Shown here: positions 12,073 through 21,700 of the stretch, piece by piece
Numbering within the stretch: the first letter of the stretch is position 1
Layout of the letters: every line of letters starts with the position of its first letter
Assembly (NCBI RefSeq): GCF_001854125.1
Contig: NZ_CP017715.1
Location: 372,001 to 436,000 of the forward strand
Origin: Marinobacter salinus
GTDB lineage: Bacteria; Pseudomonadota; Gammaproteobacteria; Pseudomonadales; Oleiphilaceae
DNA: 64,000 nt
Direction of reading: 5' to 3'
Position numbers and translations under genes: made by a program
Notes under the pieces: model-generated
Told to the model about the DNA's origin: nothing
Databases searched by the model: none
What the model saw: only the letters and a program-made list of their open reading frames with translations

Positions 12073-12102
12073 TTGGTGTATCCGGGCCGGCGTCCATATA
12101 AT
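12073..12102 (+). promoter_or_regulatory. Sigma70-type promoter for parC-serB
   Basis: TTGGTG and TATAAT are separated by 18 bases. The -10 matches the consensus exactly, and the site lies 95 bases upstream of the parC start with no intervening gene. This is the best consensus promoter upstream of a housekeeping gene in the window. Confidence 0.6.
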
Positions 12103-12196
12103 GTGGCCTCCCGTCGCGGTCCGTGATTATTTCGGACGCAGAGGGTAGCATCACCGGCGCAACTCAAAACAGGCAATACAGGCAAAAGAGGCATCC

Positions 12197-14488
12197 ATGC
12201 CAGAGTTTCAGACTACGGATGAGGGCTTTGAACGAGTTTCACTCAGGGACTACACGGAAAAGGCTTATCTCGACTACTCCATGTACGTCATTCTCGACAG
12301 GGCCTTGCCCAATGTGGGAGATGGACTGAAACCGGTACAGCGGCGAATTGTTTATGCCATGTCGGAGCTGGGACTCAAATCCACCTCCAAGTATAAAAAG
12401 TCCGCACGTACCGTTGGTGACGTTCTGGGTAAGTTTCACCCCCATGGCGACAGCGCCTGTTACGAAGCCATGGTGCTCATGGCACAGCCGTTCTCCTATC
12501 GCTATCCGTTGGTTGATGGCCAGGGAAACTGGGGGTCTCCGGATGACCCCAAGTCCTTTGCTGCAATGCGTTATACGGAATCGCGGCTGGCTCCTTTTGC
12601 CGAGGTTCTGCTGAGTGAGCTGGGGCAGGGTACTGTCGACTGGGTGCCGAACTTCGACGGCACCATGGACGAGCCTTCAGTCTTGCCGGCACGGCTGCCT
12701 CACGTCCTGCTCAATGGTACGACCGGGATTGCCGTTGGTATGGCAACGGACATCCCGCCCCATAACGTAAGGGAAGTGACGGCAGCGTGTATTCGTCTGC
12801 TGGACAACGCGGACGCAACCGTTGACGAGCTGTGTGAGCACATCAAGGGGCCGGATTTTCCGACCTATGCCGAGATTATCACGCCACGCAAAGACATCCG
12901 GCAAATGTACGAAACCGGGCGCGGGTCCCTGCGAATGCGCGCTCGCTGGATTCGCGAAAGCGGCGAAATTGTCGTAACTGACCTGCCTCATCAGGTTTCC
13001 GGTGCCCGGGTTCTGGAGCAGATTGCCCATCAGATGCAAACGAAGAAGTTGCCCATGGTGGCGGATCTTCGGGATGAATCTGATCACGAAAATCCAACTC
13101 GACTGGTTGTTGTGCCTCGTTCCAATCGAGTAGATCTGGATGGCCTGATGGCCCATCTGTTTGCCAGTACGGATCTGGAAAAAACGTATCGCGTCAATAT
13201 TAACGTGATCGGCAATGACGGACGCCCCGGCGTTAAAGGTCTACGACAGATGCTGACCGAGTGGCTGGCGTTCCGACGCACCACCGTTACACGTCGTCTG
13301 CAGTACCGGTTGGACAAGGTGCTGGCGCGGCTGCATCTCCTTGAAGGTCTGCTGATTGCCTACCTCAATATTGACGAGGTAATCGAGATTATCAGGACTG
13401 AAGACAAGCCCAAGGCCGAATTGATGTCCCGGTTTGGCTTATCTCCGGAGCAGGCCGAAGCTATCCTCGAGCTTAAGCTGCGTCACCTTGCGAAGCTTGA
13501 GGAAATGAAAATCCGGGGCGAGCAGGATGAGCTGGCCGCCGAGCGTGATGAACTTCAAACCATTCTGGGCTCCGAAGAAAGGTTTCGGGAACTCATCAAG
13601 AGCGAGCTGCAAGCGGACGCCGAAGCTTTTGGTGATGACCGTCGTTCGCCAATTGTCGAGCGTGAAGAGGCTCGGGCCTTCAGCGAGATCGATCTGGTCT
13701 CCAACGATCCGGTTACCGTTGTCCTCTCCGAGAAGGGCTGGGTGCGAGCCGCCAAAGGTCACGATATCGAGCCCGAGGGCTTGAATTACAAGGCCGGTGA
13801 CCGGTTTGCCCTCGCGGCGCACGGTCGTAACAACCAGCAGGCAATTTTTCTCGACTCAACTGGCCGGGCATACTCTCTGATGGCGCACAGCCTGCCTTCG
13901 GCAAGAGGACAGGGCGAACCCCTGACAGGACGGATCAATCCGCCCTCGGGGGCCACGTTTGCCGGACTGATGATGGGGGACCCGGCCCGCAAGACTCTTC
14001 TAGTCACGGACGGAGGCTATGGGTTTGTCGCCTCGCTAAACGACATGATCAGCAAGAACAAGAATGGCAAGGCGGTAGTCAGCGTGCCCAAGGGGGCGAA
14101 GATCATGGCGCCGATCACTATCCCTTCAACTGAAAAGACCTTGTATATCGGGGCCGTCTCAAATGAAGGGCGAATGCTGGTGTTCCCGCTCAGCGAGCTG
14201 CCGGAACTGGCCAAGGGCAAAGGCAACAAGATCATCAGCATTCCTTCTGCCCGCGTCCAGAGCAGGGAAGAGTTCGTGGTTGCCGTAACCGTGTTTGCCG
14301 AGGACGATCAACTGGAAATCCGGGCTGGTAAACGCAAAATGGGGCTACAGTTTAGCGACCTTGAGCATTATCTGGGCGAGCGTGGACGCCGGGGACACAA
14401 GCTGCCACGCGGACTTCAGCGGGTTGATGCCATTGACGTAATTCCCTCTGTGGCCAGAACAGAAGAGGAGAACTCCGAAAGTGAGTGA
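12197..14488 (+). CDS. parC: DNA topoisomerase IV subunit A
   Basis: Cleavage-religation subunit of topoisomerase IV, partner of ParE (3144). It has 763 residues, as usual for ParC, which is shorter than GyrA and has a degenerate C-terminal beta-pinwheel. The catalytic tyrosine is Tyr126 in AAMRYTESR. The quinolone-resistance region reads [10 protein letters not shown] (81-90), with Ser86 and Glu90 corresponding to E. coli Ser80 and Glu84, that is, the susceptible residues. The ATG lies 6 bases after AGAGG. Its last 8 bases overlap the GTG start of serB, so the two are probably translationally coupled. Confidence 0.97.
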   Translation: MPEFQTTDEGFERVSLRDYTEKAYLDYSMYVILDRALPNVGDGLKPVQRRIVYAMSELGLKSTSKYKKSARTVGDVLGKFHPHGDSACYEAMVLMAQPFSYRYPLVDGQGNWGSPDDPKSFAAMRYTESRLAPFAEVLLSELGQGTVDWVPNFDGTMDEPSVLPARLPHVLLNGTTGIAVGMATDIPPHNVREVTAACIRLLDNADATVDELCEHIKGPDFPTYAEIITPRKDIRQMYETGRGSLRMRARWIRESGEIVVTDLPHQVSGARVLEQIAHQMQTKKLPMVADLRDESDHENPTRLVVVPRSNRVDLDGLMAHLFASTDLEKTYRVNINVIGNDGRPGVKGLRQMLTEWLAFRRTTVTRRLQYRLDKVLARLHLLEGLLIAYLNIDEVIEIIRTEDKPKAELMSRFGLSPEQAEAILELKLRHLAKLEEMKIRGEQDELAAERDELQTILGSEERFRELIKSELQADAEAFGDDRRSPIVEREEARAFSEIDLVSNDPVTVVLSEKGWVRAAKGHDIEPEGLNYKAGDRFALAAHGRNNQQAIFLDSTGRAYSLMAHSLPSARGQGEPLTGRINPPSGATFAGLMMGDPARKTLLVTDGGYGFVASLNDMISKNKNGKAVVSVPKGAKIMAPITIPSTEKTLYIGAVSNEGRMLVFPLSELPELAKGKGNKIISIPSARVQSREEFVVAVTVFAEDDQLEIRAGKRKMGLQFSDLEHYLGERGRRGHKLPRGLQRVDAIDVIPSVARTEEENSESE

Positions 14489-15713
14489 ACTGGTGCTGAT
14501 TAATGTATCCGGTCGGGATAAACCGGGGCTGACTTCGGAGATTACCGGCATCATGGGGCAATACGCGGTCCGGATTCTCGACATTGGTCAGGCGGTAATT
14601 CACGACCACCTGACCTGGGGGATACTCATTGAAATTCCCGATGAGTCCAAATCCTCTCCGGTGATTCGGGACCTTCTGTTTCGTCTGCATGCTCTGGATT
14701 TGCAGGTCAGGTTCGCCCCGATTACGGTCGAGGAGTACCAGTCCTGGGCGGAAGGTCGGAACCGGGCCTGTTACATCGTCACGCTGCTGTCGCGGGACAT
14801 CAAAGCGGAACAGATTGCCAGGGTGTCAGCCATAACCGCCCGCCACGGCCTCAATATCGATAATATCAGCCGCTTGTCAGCAAGGCCTTCTCTTAAACCC
14901 TCTGAGAACCGGATTGCCTGCGTCGAGTTTTCAGTACGTGGGACGCCGTCGGACCTTGAGACACTTCGCGCCGATTTTCTGCATATCGCCGGCGAGATGA
15001 ACGTGGATATTGCTTTCCAGGAAGACTCCATTTTCCGACGCAACCGGCGCCTGGTGGTGTTCGACATGGACTCTACCCTGATTGACGCGGAGGTCATTGA
15101 TGAGCTGGCGCTCGAAGCCGGCGTTGGCGAACAGGTGGCGGAAATCACTGAGCGGGCCATGCAGGGAGAGCTGGATTTCAGCCAAAGTTTTGCCGAACGC
15201 CTCGCCTTGCTGAAGGGCCTGGACGAATCGGTGCTGGAGGGGATTGCGGCTCGCCTTCGTATGACAGAAGGGGCAGAACATCTGATCAAAAGTCTCAAGG
15301 CGCTGGGCTACCGTACGGCGATTCTTTCTGGCGGCTTTACCTATTTCGCCCGTCATTTACAGAGCAAACTTGGCATTGACTACGTTTATGCCAATGAACT
15401 GCAAATTGAAAACGGTAAAGTGACCGGGCGCGTTTCGGGCCAGATCGTTGATGGCAAGCGCAAGGCAGAGTTACTGCAGGAAATTGCCGAGAAGGAACAT
15501 ATTTCCCGGGAACAGGTTATCGCGGTGGGGGATGGGGCGAATGACTTGCTCATGCTCAGCCAGGCAGGCCTTGGTGTGGCATTTCGTGCCAAACCGCTGG
15601 TCAAGGAATCTGCACGCCATTCCATCTCGACTCTGGGGCTCGATGCGATCCTGTACCTTATTGGCTTTCGGGAAAGCGACACGAATCAGGGGTTGGAGAG
15701 AGCTGGGTTCTGA
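14481..15713 (+). CDS. serB: Phosphoserine phosphatase with two ACT domains
   Basis: Final step of serine synthesis: phosphoserine to serine plus phosphate, in the cytoplasm. The first 180 residues contain two ACT-like regulatory domains (the first starting [18 protein letters not shown]), likely for amino-acid feedback. The HAD phosphatase domain follows, with the nucleophile Asp195 and acid/base Asp197 in FDMDSTL, and [10 protein letters not shown] near the C-terminus for Mg binding. At 410 residues it is the long form found in Pseudomonas and mycobacteria rather than the short E. coli enzyme. The start is GTG at 14481, inside the end of parC. A strong bidirectional terminator follows at 15734. 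Confidence 0.95.
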   Translation: MSELVLINVSGRDKPGLTSEITGIMGQYAVRILDIGQAVIHDHLTWGILIEIPDESKSSPVIRDLLFRLHALDLQVRFAPITVEEYQSWAEGRNRACYIVTLLSRDIKAEQIARVSAITARHGLNIDNISRLSARPSLKPSENRIACVEFSVRGTPSDLETLRADFLHIAGEMNVDIAFQEDSIFRRNRRLVVFDMDSTLIDAEVIDELALEAGVGEQVAEITERAMQGELDFSQSFAERLALLKGLDESVLEGIAARLRMTEGAEHLIKSLKALGYRTAILSGGFTYFARHLQSKLGIDYVYANELQIENGKVTGRVSGQIVDGKRKAELLQEIAEKEHISREQVIAVGDGANDLLMLSQAGLGVAFRAKPLVKESARHSISTLGLDAILYLIGFRESDTNQGLERAGF

Positions 15714-15733
15714 CTGCTGTAGTGGAGAATTAC

Positions 15734-15767
15734 AAAAAAACCGGGGTACGTTAACCCCGGTTTTTTT
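15734..15767. terminator. Bidirectional intrinsic terminator between serB and fimX
   Basis: AAAAAAACCGGGG pairs with CCCCGGTTTTTTT across an 8-base loop. The A-run on one side and T-run on the other let it serve both serB (plus) and fimX (minus), whose ends face each other here. Confidence 0.92.
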
Positions 15768-15788
15768 GTGGGCTGACCGGTTGCCGGA

Positions 15789-17873
15789 TCAGCTGTCGCC
15801 AAAGTCGTAATTCATTTCCGGAACCGGCGCCTGCAGATAGTAGCCCTGGATGTAATTTACCCCTGCCTGCCAGAGAGTTGCCAGCACGCCAGCATTCTCG
15901 ACCAGCGGGATGATGGTAAGTTTTCCCGAGCTCTGAAGGGTTTTTACCATCTCCTTGACCTGCTCCTTGGCTTCGTCTTTCTTCTGGATCTCTTCTGTAA
16001 ATGACCCATCAATCTTCACATAATCGGTATCGATATGTTTGAGGGTGTTAAAGGGGTTAAGGGCGCAACCAAATTGTGAGATCGATACCTTGCTGTGCAG
16101 CTCATGCACCGCCTTGCTGAACTCTTTCGCCTGTTTCATGTAATTGTTTGCGTCCCCCTCCCGGATCTGGAAGATCAGGGAGTCGCCCGGCAGACGAGCG
16201 GCTTTGAGAGCAACGCTGAGCCAGGGTGTAAATGTTTTATCTTGAAGGGTTTCCGCAGTGATGTTCAGAAACAGCCGGGTATCGTGCCCTCTGGAGCGGT
16301 GGCTCGAAAGCTGTTTGATGGTTTGAAGGATGACCCAGCGATCAATCTTGATCGCGGTATCTGAGGGGCCCATTGGGGGCAGGAAGTCATAGGGAGAGAC
16401 TTCCTCACTGTCCTTGTCAAGCATACGGACAAAGGCTTCGTAGTGCTCCTCACCTTCGCCCCGAAGGTTGATAATCGGCTGGAAAAGCAGTTTGAACCTG
16501 TTTTCGTCCAGCGCTTTCTGAATGGCTTCTATCGAATTGCTCTCGTCCAGCGATTCATACTCGGCCGGGTTGTAGACAAGAACGCCGTTGCCCCGGTCAT
16601 GGCCTTCCTGTTTGCGGACTTCGGCGGATGCCGTATGCGCCCTTGCCATCAGCTCTTCGGCCTTGGGTGAATTCTCGGTAATCGCGGCAACGCCGATGCT
16701 GACAGTCAGAGGTACCGTGCGGCCATTTATATCAAACAGGTGGTCCTCTACCGCTTTGCGAATCCGCTCCGCATGCCCGGCCATCGTCTTTTCATCACCT
16801 GGCTGGGACATCAGGCAGAAGGCATCATCGCTGAGACGAGCCAGTATCAGATCGTCGCCCGCCTGCTCCGTGAGCAAATTCGCGAGATCGCCAAGCAGAA
16901 GGTCTGCTCCGGCGATGCCGACCTGGCCTTTCATGCTCATGAAGTCATCCAGCGCAATGTAAGCCAGCGCACCGGACTCGTTATTCTTGCCTGCAGCAGC
17001 GATGTTGTTGGCCAGAGCATCCATCAGATACTGGCGATTATAGAGCCCCGTCAGCAGATCCTGGCTGCTGATCTGGCGCAGTTTCTCCTCCAGCTCCGCA
17101 TCACTGTGTTCCGGTTGCAGGACAATCTGTGTGCAGGCTTCACCATCGTATGTCGCGCCAGAGACTGACATGGTTACATTCAGTTCGTGGTCGTCGCTGC
17201 GCCGGGCGGTGCAGTTCAGGGTCATGCCGTCTTCGCCTTTCTCGGCAAAGGCTTTCATGAACTCCCTGTATTTGTCCTGGCTTTCCGGTGTCAGCGTGTC
17301 CAGTACCGGAATGCAGATCAGCTCGTCGATATCATCGTAGCCGAGAAATTCCATGTAGGACTGGTTGGCATAGATGTGCATGCCATCATTGATGTAGGCG
17401 ATAGCATCCTTGGAGCTTTCCAGCAACAATTGGCAGCGCTGCTCCGCTTCACGCAGGTGGGAGTCGAGGACTCGCCGGCGGCGACGTTCGTCAAGAGCTG
17501 CCAGTTCCCGGTTAACTACGAGCACGAGCAGGTCCGTATGATTGAAGAGCACAGTGTCCTGGGCTCCGGCCTTCATCATAGCCACCGTTCGCTCGCGGCT
17601 TTCTTCTTCAGTCAGCAGGATAAACGGGATGTCCTTGTCCATACGCCGGACCATTGCCAGAGCATCATCGGCGCTGAATTCCTGCCCGAGATCCCGAGCC
17701 AGCAACAAATCCCAGTTGCCAGACTTCAGGGTTTCCTCAAGATCTTCCTCTGAAGTGATGCGGTGGGCGCGTGTGGCTTTACCGGAATTTCTGAGCAGGC
17801 TGACCAATGATTCGGCATCATTCTGAGATGGATCAAGAATCAGCAAATGTACGGTTGCGTTCTTTTTCTGCAT
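15789..17873 (-). CDS. fimX: FimX-like c-di-GMP receptor (REC-PAS-GGDEF-EAL, degenerate)
   Basis: Predicted type IV pilus regulator. The order is an N-terminal receiver-like domain (1-125), PAS (about 140-250), GGDEF-like (about 270-430) and EAL-like (about 445-690). The catalytic signatures are lost: SDDAF (348-352) replaces GGDEF, EAF (479-481) replaces EAL, and QFG replaces the DDFG-type metal site. P. aeruginosa FimX has the same architecture and likewise degenerate motifs (GDSIF, EVL), is 691 residues long and binds c-di-GMP without turning it over. The ATG at 17873 gives 694 residues; the upstream GTG at 17930 adds 19 unlikely residues. The position near serB and parC and the PilZ-like gene upstream fit the Pseudomonas neighbourhood. 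An inactive signalling paralogue other than FimX is the alternative. Confidence 0.85.
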   Translation of the reverse strand: MQKKNATVHLLILDPSQNDAESLVSLLRNSGKATRAHRITSEEDLEETLKSGNWDLLLARDLGQEFSADDALAMVRRMDKDIPFILLTEEESRERTVAMMKAGAQDTVLFNHTDLLVLVVNRELAALDERRRRRVLDSHLREAEQRCQLLLESSKDAIAYINDGMHIYANQSYMEFLGYDDIDELICIPVLDTLTPESQDKYREFMKAFAEKGEDGMTLNCTARRSDDHELNVTMSVSGATYDGEACTQIVLQPEHSDAELEEKLRQISSQDLLTGLYNRQYLMDALANNIAAAGKNNESGALAYIALDDFMSMKGQVGIAGADLLLGDLANLLTEQAGDDLILARLSDDAFCLMSQPGDEKTMAGHAERIRKAVEDHLFDINGRTVPLTVSIGVAAITENSPKAEELMARAHTASAEVRKQEGHDRGNGVLVYNPAEYESLDESNSIEAIQKALDENRFKLLFQPIINLRGEGEEHYEAFVRMLDKDSEEVSPYDFLPPMGPSDTAIKIDRWVILQTIKQLSSHRSRGHDTRLFLNITAETLQDKTFTPWLSVALKAARLPGDSLIFQIREGDANNYMKQAKEFSKAVHELHSKVSISQFGCALNPFNTLKHIDTDYVKIDGSFTEEIQKKDEAKEQVKEMVKTLQSSGKLTIIPLVENAGVLATLWQAGVNYIQGYYLQAPVPEMNYDFGDS

Positions 17874-18004
17874 TCGTAAGACGTCTCGTGAAACAGATTT
17901 GGCTGAGCCGCCCCCGGGGCGGGCTGTCACTTACGCTGAATGATGCAGGGGTTGCGCTCCAATAACAACCCTGGCGCTGGCTTGCGATTCTCGTAATACC
18001 GTTT

Positions 18005-19810
18005 TTACAGTGATGGCCAGAGAGAATCGAACTCATCCTCGCTGGCACCGGATGCTGCTGTTGCCGGGCCGGAATTCAGGGCAGATGCATTCTGCAGTTT
18101 CAGTTCGAACTGGCTGATACTGCCGGTAGACGATACCTTCTTTGACAGGTGGCCCTGGTCCTCGCGGCCATCATGCAGCAGTGAAATGCGGCTTCCGGAC
18201 TGGAAGGGGAGTCTTGGCGTAATCAGGGTGGCTGACTGGTTCACCACACTGATTTCCGGAAGAAGCAAGCCCCGCAGGTATTCACTGCTATTGCCAATTT
18301 TTTGAATCAGCCGGACGCCGCAGGGCGAGGCGCTGGGAGCTAGCAGCTCAATCCCGACCTGGGTGCCCTGGTTCTTGATCTGCCGGATCCAGCGCACAAC
18401 TGCCACACTCCAGGGGTGGGTCCTCTGCTCACGCACGCCGAGCACTTCGCCCGCCTGCAGTGACGGTGGGATGTTGCTTTCCCAAACCACGCAGTATCCT
18501 CCAGGGCTCGTGTTGATCAGCAGGGCATGATGGGATCTCGGCCTGTTCTTGTCTGCGACGGTTGTGGGCGACGTGCCGTAATTGCCCCGGAAAGTGATTG
18601 GGGTATCGGCGGAGTGCAAGGCTTCATCGCTGGGGCCTGCGTCATGGGCTCCGGACCAGGCATCGCCGTTTTTACGGGCAGAGCGGACAAACAGGTTTTC
18701 GTCATCATGGTGGGCGTTGTCGTTACCGTTTACGAACTCTGTAAAGGTTTTTTCGCCAGCGACAAAATAGTGCGCGGCGGTCAGGCCAACACATACCTCA
18801 AGCGTGCCTTGGCTGTCGATACGGTTAAAATTGCGCTTGGCAATGATTCCCAATGCCTGGCTCAGGTGGAGCAGCAGGGTGTCACTGATCTTGGCCGGGA
18901 TGTGAAGATCGTTTTCTGCGGAGGCGTTATTCCGCCGGGCATGGACGGTGTCTGACACCATGGCGGACAGATCCCGGGTGTCGAATCCGAAACTCTCCTC
19001 TTCGGGCTTATGGTCGAGCAGGCTTCGGTAAATGGGTGGGTTATCCCGCTCCATGTTGACCACAAAAAGACTATCGTCCTCGATGTCCGGCCCGCAGGAA
19101 GTGTATTCGCTCCAGGCTTCAGACAGCTCATAGACCTGAAGCAGTTCTGCCTGGCGAAGCTGATTGGGCCGAGAGCATCCCAGCAGCAAAATCCGCTTGT
19201 AGCTGTCCGCCACCGAGCTTGAGTGCCGGTGCTGCAAGGTGCCGTCTTCGACCTGTGTTACCGACAGTTTGTTGTGGTATGCAAACCGGAACAGGCGATG
19301 GCATTCCAGCCAGCTTTGCGCCGGGCTTGGGCAGTATAGTTGGTGAGACCGGACAATTGTGGCTGCCAGCTCCGAGATCGCACGATGGGTGGCCATGGCA
19401 ACCTGCCTTCGGTTTTTATCGACACCGTTGCCATCAAGAAATTCGAGTACGCACAGTTTGTAGCCTGACGCCAGGTGTAGCTGCAGTGCCTGAGACAGGT
19501 TGGCAATTTTGCGCTGTTTCTCGGGTAAAGCAACGGCAAGCCCGAGGTAGTGCCGGGACAGTTCGTCACAGACGAAGTGGATCTTTTGCCGAATCAGCTC
19601 AAGGAGCTGCATGCGTGTCTGTGGGGCAATGAAAAGATGATTGAGTTCAATGACCGCGTGGTAAAGTTGGCGAGAGACTTCCCCGATGTTGGCCATAGGC
19701 AGCTGGTCCACCCAGGCCTTGAATGCCCTGGGCGTGGTGTCGCAGAAAGACAGACTTGACGTTTTCTGCTCGGGGACCCGGAGATCCGGTTTCAGGTTCA
19801 TGCCTTCCAT
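18005..19810 (-). CDS. PilZ-like domain protein upstream of fimX
   Basis: A 601-residue cytoplasmic protein with no signal or membrane segment. The N-terminal 350 residues are mostly helical and unfamiliar. Residues about 425-495 look like a PilZ-type beta-barrel: an Arg-rich entry (RPRSHHALLINTSPGGY), a VAVVRWIRQ strand and a closing TQVGIELL. The canonical RxxxR and D/NxSxxG pair is only partly kept (NTSPGG), so c-di-GMP binding is uncertain. It lies 131 bases upstream of fimX on the same strand and P. aeruginosa has a hypothetical gene in this place, so a joint role in c-di-GMP or pilus control is inferred. The start could be 19810 or the ATG at 19801; neither has an ideal ribosome-binding site. 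Confidence 0.65.
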   Translation of the reverse strand: MEGMNLKPDLRVPEQKTSSLSFCDTTPRAFKAWVDQLPMANIGEVSRQLYHAVIELNHLFIAPQTRMQLLELIRQKIHFVCDELSRHYLGLAVALPEKQRKIANLSQALQLHLASGYKLCVLEFLDGNGVDKNRRQVAMATHRAISELAATIVRSHQLYCPSPAQSWLECHRLFRFAYHNKLSVTQVEDGTLQHRHSSSVADSYKRILLLGCSRPNQLRQAELLQVYELSEAWSEYTSCGPDIEDDSLFVVNMERDNPPIYRSLLDHKPEEESFGFDTRDLSAMVSDTVHARRNNASAENDLHIPAKISDTLLLHLSQALGIIAKRNFNRIDSQGTLEVCVGLTAAHYFVAGEKTFTEFVNGNDNAHHDDENLFVRSARKNGDAWSGAHDAGPSDEALHSADTPITFRGNYGTSPTTVADKNRPRSHHALLINTSPGGYCVVWESNIPPSLQAGEVLGVREQRTHPWSVAVVRWIRQIKNQGTQVGIELLAPSASPCGVRLIQKIGNSSEYLRGLLLPEISVVNQSATLITPRLPFQSGSRISLLHDGREDQGHLSKKVSSTGSISQFELKLQNASALNSGPATAASGASEDEFDSLWPSL

Positions 19811-19980
19811 GAGTTCATGCCACTATCAGGACCACGGTTGGTATCAAGGGTTAGCCTTGTACAGCGAGGCAGGAGGCTCTGCACTCTGCCGGCTTGTCAG
19901 GAAAACGCCGAAAATACATGTTTCTATCGTTGAACACTACTCGACTTTAAAATAGCAAACCAGTGACTAAAAGCGAGAAA

Positions 19981-20010
19981 ATCACGAGTTGACAATGTTT
20001 GACATGTGAT
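19981..20010. promoter_or_regulatory. Operator-like repeat cluster upstream of the PilZ-like gene
   Basis: In the 224-base gap before the PilZ-like gene, TTGACA occurs twice exactly 10 bases apart (19989 and 19999), enclosed by the inverted pentamers ATCAC (19981) and GTGAT (20006). One helical turn between repeats suggests a protein-binding site. The surrounding 19811-20034 is AT-rich and has no gene. Confidence 0.3.
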
Positions 20011-20034
20011 TTCAAGTCGATTTTGAGAACTTCG

Positions 20035-21072
20035 TCATGGGAAAAGGTCGACTGGGGTCTTGCTTTCCCTCCCGGGGATCTCCCTTACCAGTTTCGGGAC
20101 CAGGAATCCGGGTAGTCGCACCAGCAGTTCTCGCACAAGTGCCCGTGCTTCGCCGTCTGCGACATCGTAATGGTGGGCCCCCTCTACCGGATCAAATGAG
20201 TGCAGATAATACGGCAGAACTCCGGCATCGAACAACGACTCGCTCAGTTCCTCGAGTACGTCAGCATCGTCGTTGACGCCCCGTAGGATAACGCTCTGGT
20301 TTAGCAGGGTAACGCCCGCCGCGCGAAGGAAGCTCAGGGCTTTGCGTGTTGCAACATCAATCTCGGCAGGATGGTTGATGTGCAAGACCATAACGACCTG
20401 AACCGGTATTCTCGAAAGCCATTCAAGCAGGGCATCGCATACACGCTGGGGAATCACTACGGGTAGGCGTGTGTGAAGGCGTAATCGCCTGATATGTGGG
20501 ACTCCGCTAATGGCGGATGCCCACTGCGACAGCAGTCGGTCACTGGCGGCGAGCGGGTCGCCACCACTGAAGATCACCTCGTTGACCTCAGGGCTGGCGG
20601 CGAGAGTGTCAATCACCTGCTGCCGGTCCTCAGGGCTCATCCGCTGCTCTGCGTAGGGAAAGTGGCGCCGGAAACAGTAACGGCAGTTGATCGCACACTG
20701 CCCTGTGATCATCAGGAGTGCCCGGCTGTGGTATTTGCGAATCAACCCCGTGGTCTGAATGGCGCCATTTTCTTCCAGTGGATCGCGGACAAAGCCTGCC
20801 ACCTCCAGCGTTTCTGCCTGGAGTGGCAGCACCTGTCTGAGCAGAGGGTCCCCAGGGTCTCCCTTTTTCATCCGGGCCAGAAAAGGTTCCGGAACCCTGA
20901 CAGGAAACAGTTCGTGGCCAGCGATGGCACCAGGAAGCCAATGCTCCGGTTGCAGCTCCAACCGCCTCAGCAACTCTACCGGTGAGGTGATGGATTCAGC
21001 CAACAGCTGTTGCCAGCTTCGGTCCTCGTCTGCAAGGTGGGCTTCTATACGGGCGGGGGTTCGCTGTATCAT
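20035..21072 (-). CDS. epmB: EF-P beta-lysylation aminomutase (L-lysine 2,3-aminomutase-like)
   Basis: Radical-SAM, PLP-dependent enzyme that converts alpha-lysine to beta-lysine for attachment to elongation factor P. The cluster motif CAINCRYC gives Cys126, Cys130 and Cys133. The 345-residue length and the N-terminal segment (SWQQLLAESITSPVELLRRL) match EpmB rather than the larger catabolic lysine aminomutases. It is divergent from efp with 45 bases between starts, and epmA follows efp, so the whole modification system is together. No EpmC hydroxylase gene is seen here. Confidence 0.93.
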   Translation of the reverse strand: MIQRTPARIEAHLADEDRSWQQLLAESITSPVELLRRLELQPEHWLPGAIAGHELFPVRVPEPFLARMKKGDPGDPLLRQVLPLQAETLEVAGFVRDPLEENGAIQTTGLIRKYHSRALLMITGQCAINCRYCFRRHFPYAEQRMSPEDRQQVIDTLAASPEVNEVIFSGGDPLAASDRLLSQWASAISGVPHIRRLRLHTRLPVVIPQRVCDALLEWLSRIPVQVVMVLHINHPAEIDVATRKALSFLRAAGVTLLNQSVILRGVNDDADVLEELSESLFDAGVLPYYLHSFDPVEGAHHYDVADGEARALVRELLVRLPGFLVPKLVREIPGRESKTPVDLFP

Positions 21073-21117
21073 AGCGACCTTTGAATTCTAAACAGCATTT
21101 TGTCAGGTGGACATTTC

Positions 21118-21693
21118 ATGGCTTCATATTCTACCAACGAATTTCGCAGCGGTCTTAAAGTTTTGCTTGATGGCGACCCCTGCATCATTCTCGAGAACGA
21201 GTTCGTCAAACCTGGCAAGGGCCAGGCTTTTAACCGTGTAAAGCTACGCAACCTGATGACCAACCGCGTCTGGGAGCGGACCTTCAAATCCGGTGAAAGC
21301 CTTGAAGCGGCAGACGTCATGGATCAGGACATGGAATACTTGTACACCGATGGTGAGTTCTGGCATTTCATGCTGACAGACGGTTCCTTTGAGCAGTACC
21401 CTGCGGACGCCAAGGCCGTCGGGGATACCATCAAATGGCTGAAGGAGCAGGACGTTTACACGGTCACTTTGTATAACGGTGCGCCGCTGTCCGTCACTCC
21501 GCCTAACTTTGTCGAGCTGGAAGTTGTTGATACTGATCCGGGAATGAAAGGTGATACTGCCCAGGGCGGTTCAAAGCCCGCGACCCTCTCGACCGGTGCG
21601 GTCGTCAACGTACCGCTGTTTATCACCATTGGGGAAGTTCTCAAGGTTGATACCCGCTCTGGTGAATATGTCAGCCGTGTAAAGAGCAGCTGA
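21118..21693 (+). CDS. efp: Translation elongation factor P
   Basis: Rescues ribosomes stalled at consecutive prolines. It has 191 residues with the three beta-barrel domains expected of EF-P. The modified residue is Lys34 in KPGKGQAF, the lysine-type tip, consistent with EpmA and EpmB next door rather than the rhamnosylated arginine type of P. aeruginosa. The ATG at 21118 has AGGTGG 7 bases upstream; the frame begins a few codons earlier, but those lack EF-P character. epmA begins 7 bases after the stop, so they share a transcript. Confidence 0.97.
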   Translation: MASYSTNEFRSGLKVLLDGDPCIILENEFVKPGKGQAFNRVKLRNLMTNRVWERTFKSGESLEAADVMDQDMEYLYTDGEFWHFMLTDGSFEQYPADAKAVGDTIKWLKEQDVYTVTLYNGAPLSVTPPNFVELEVVDTDPGMKGDTAQGGSKPATLSTGAVVNVPLFITIGEVLKVDTRSGEYVSRVKSS

Positions 21694-21700
21694 TCTTCAC

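Noticed and set aside
12437..12600. Possible quinolone-resistance mutation in parC
   Set aside because: Ser86 and Glu90 are the susceptible residues, so no resistance change is visible.
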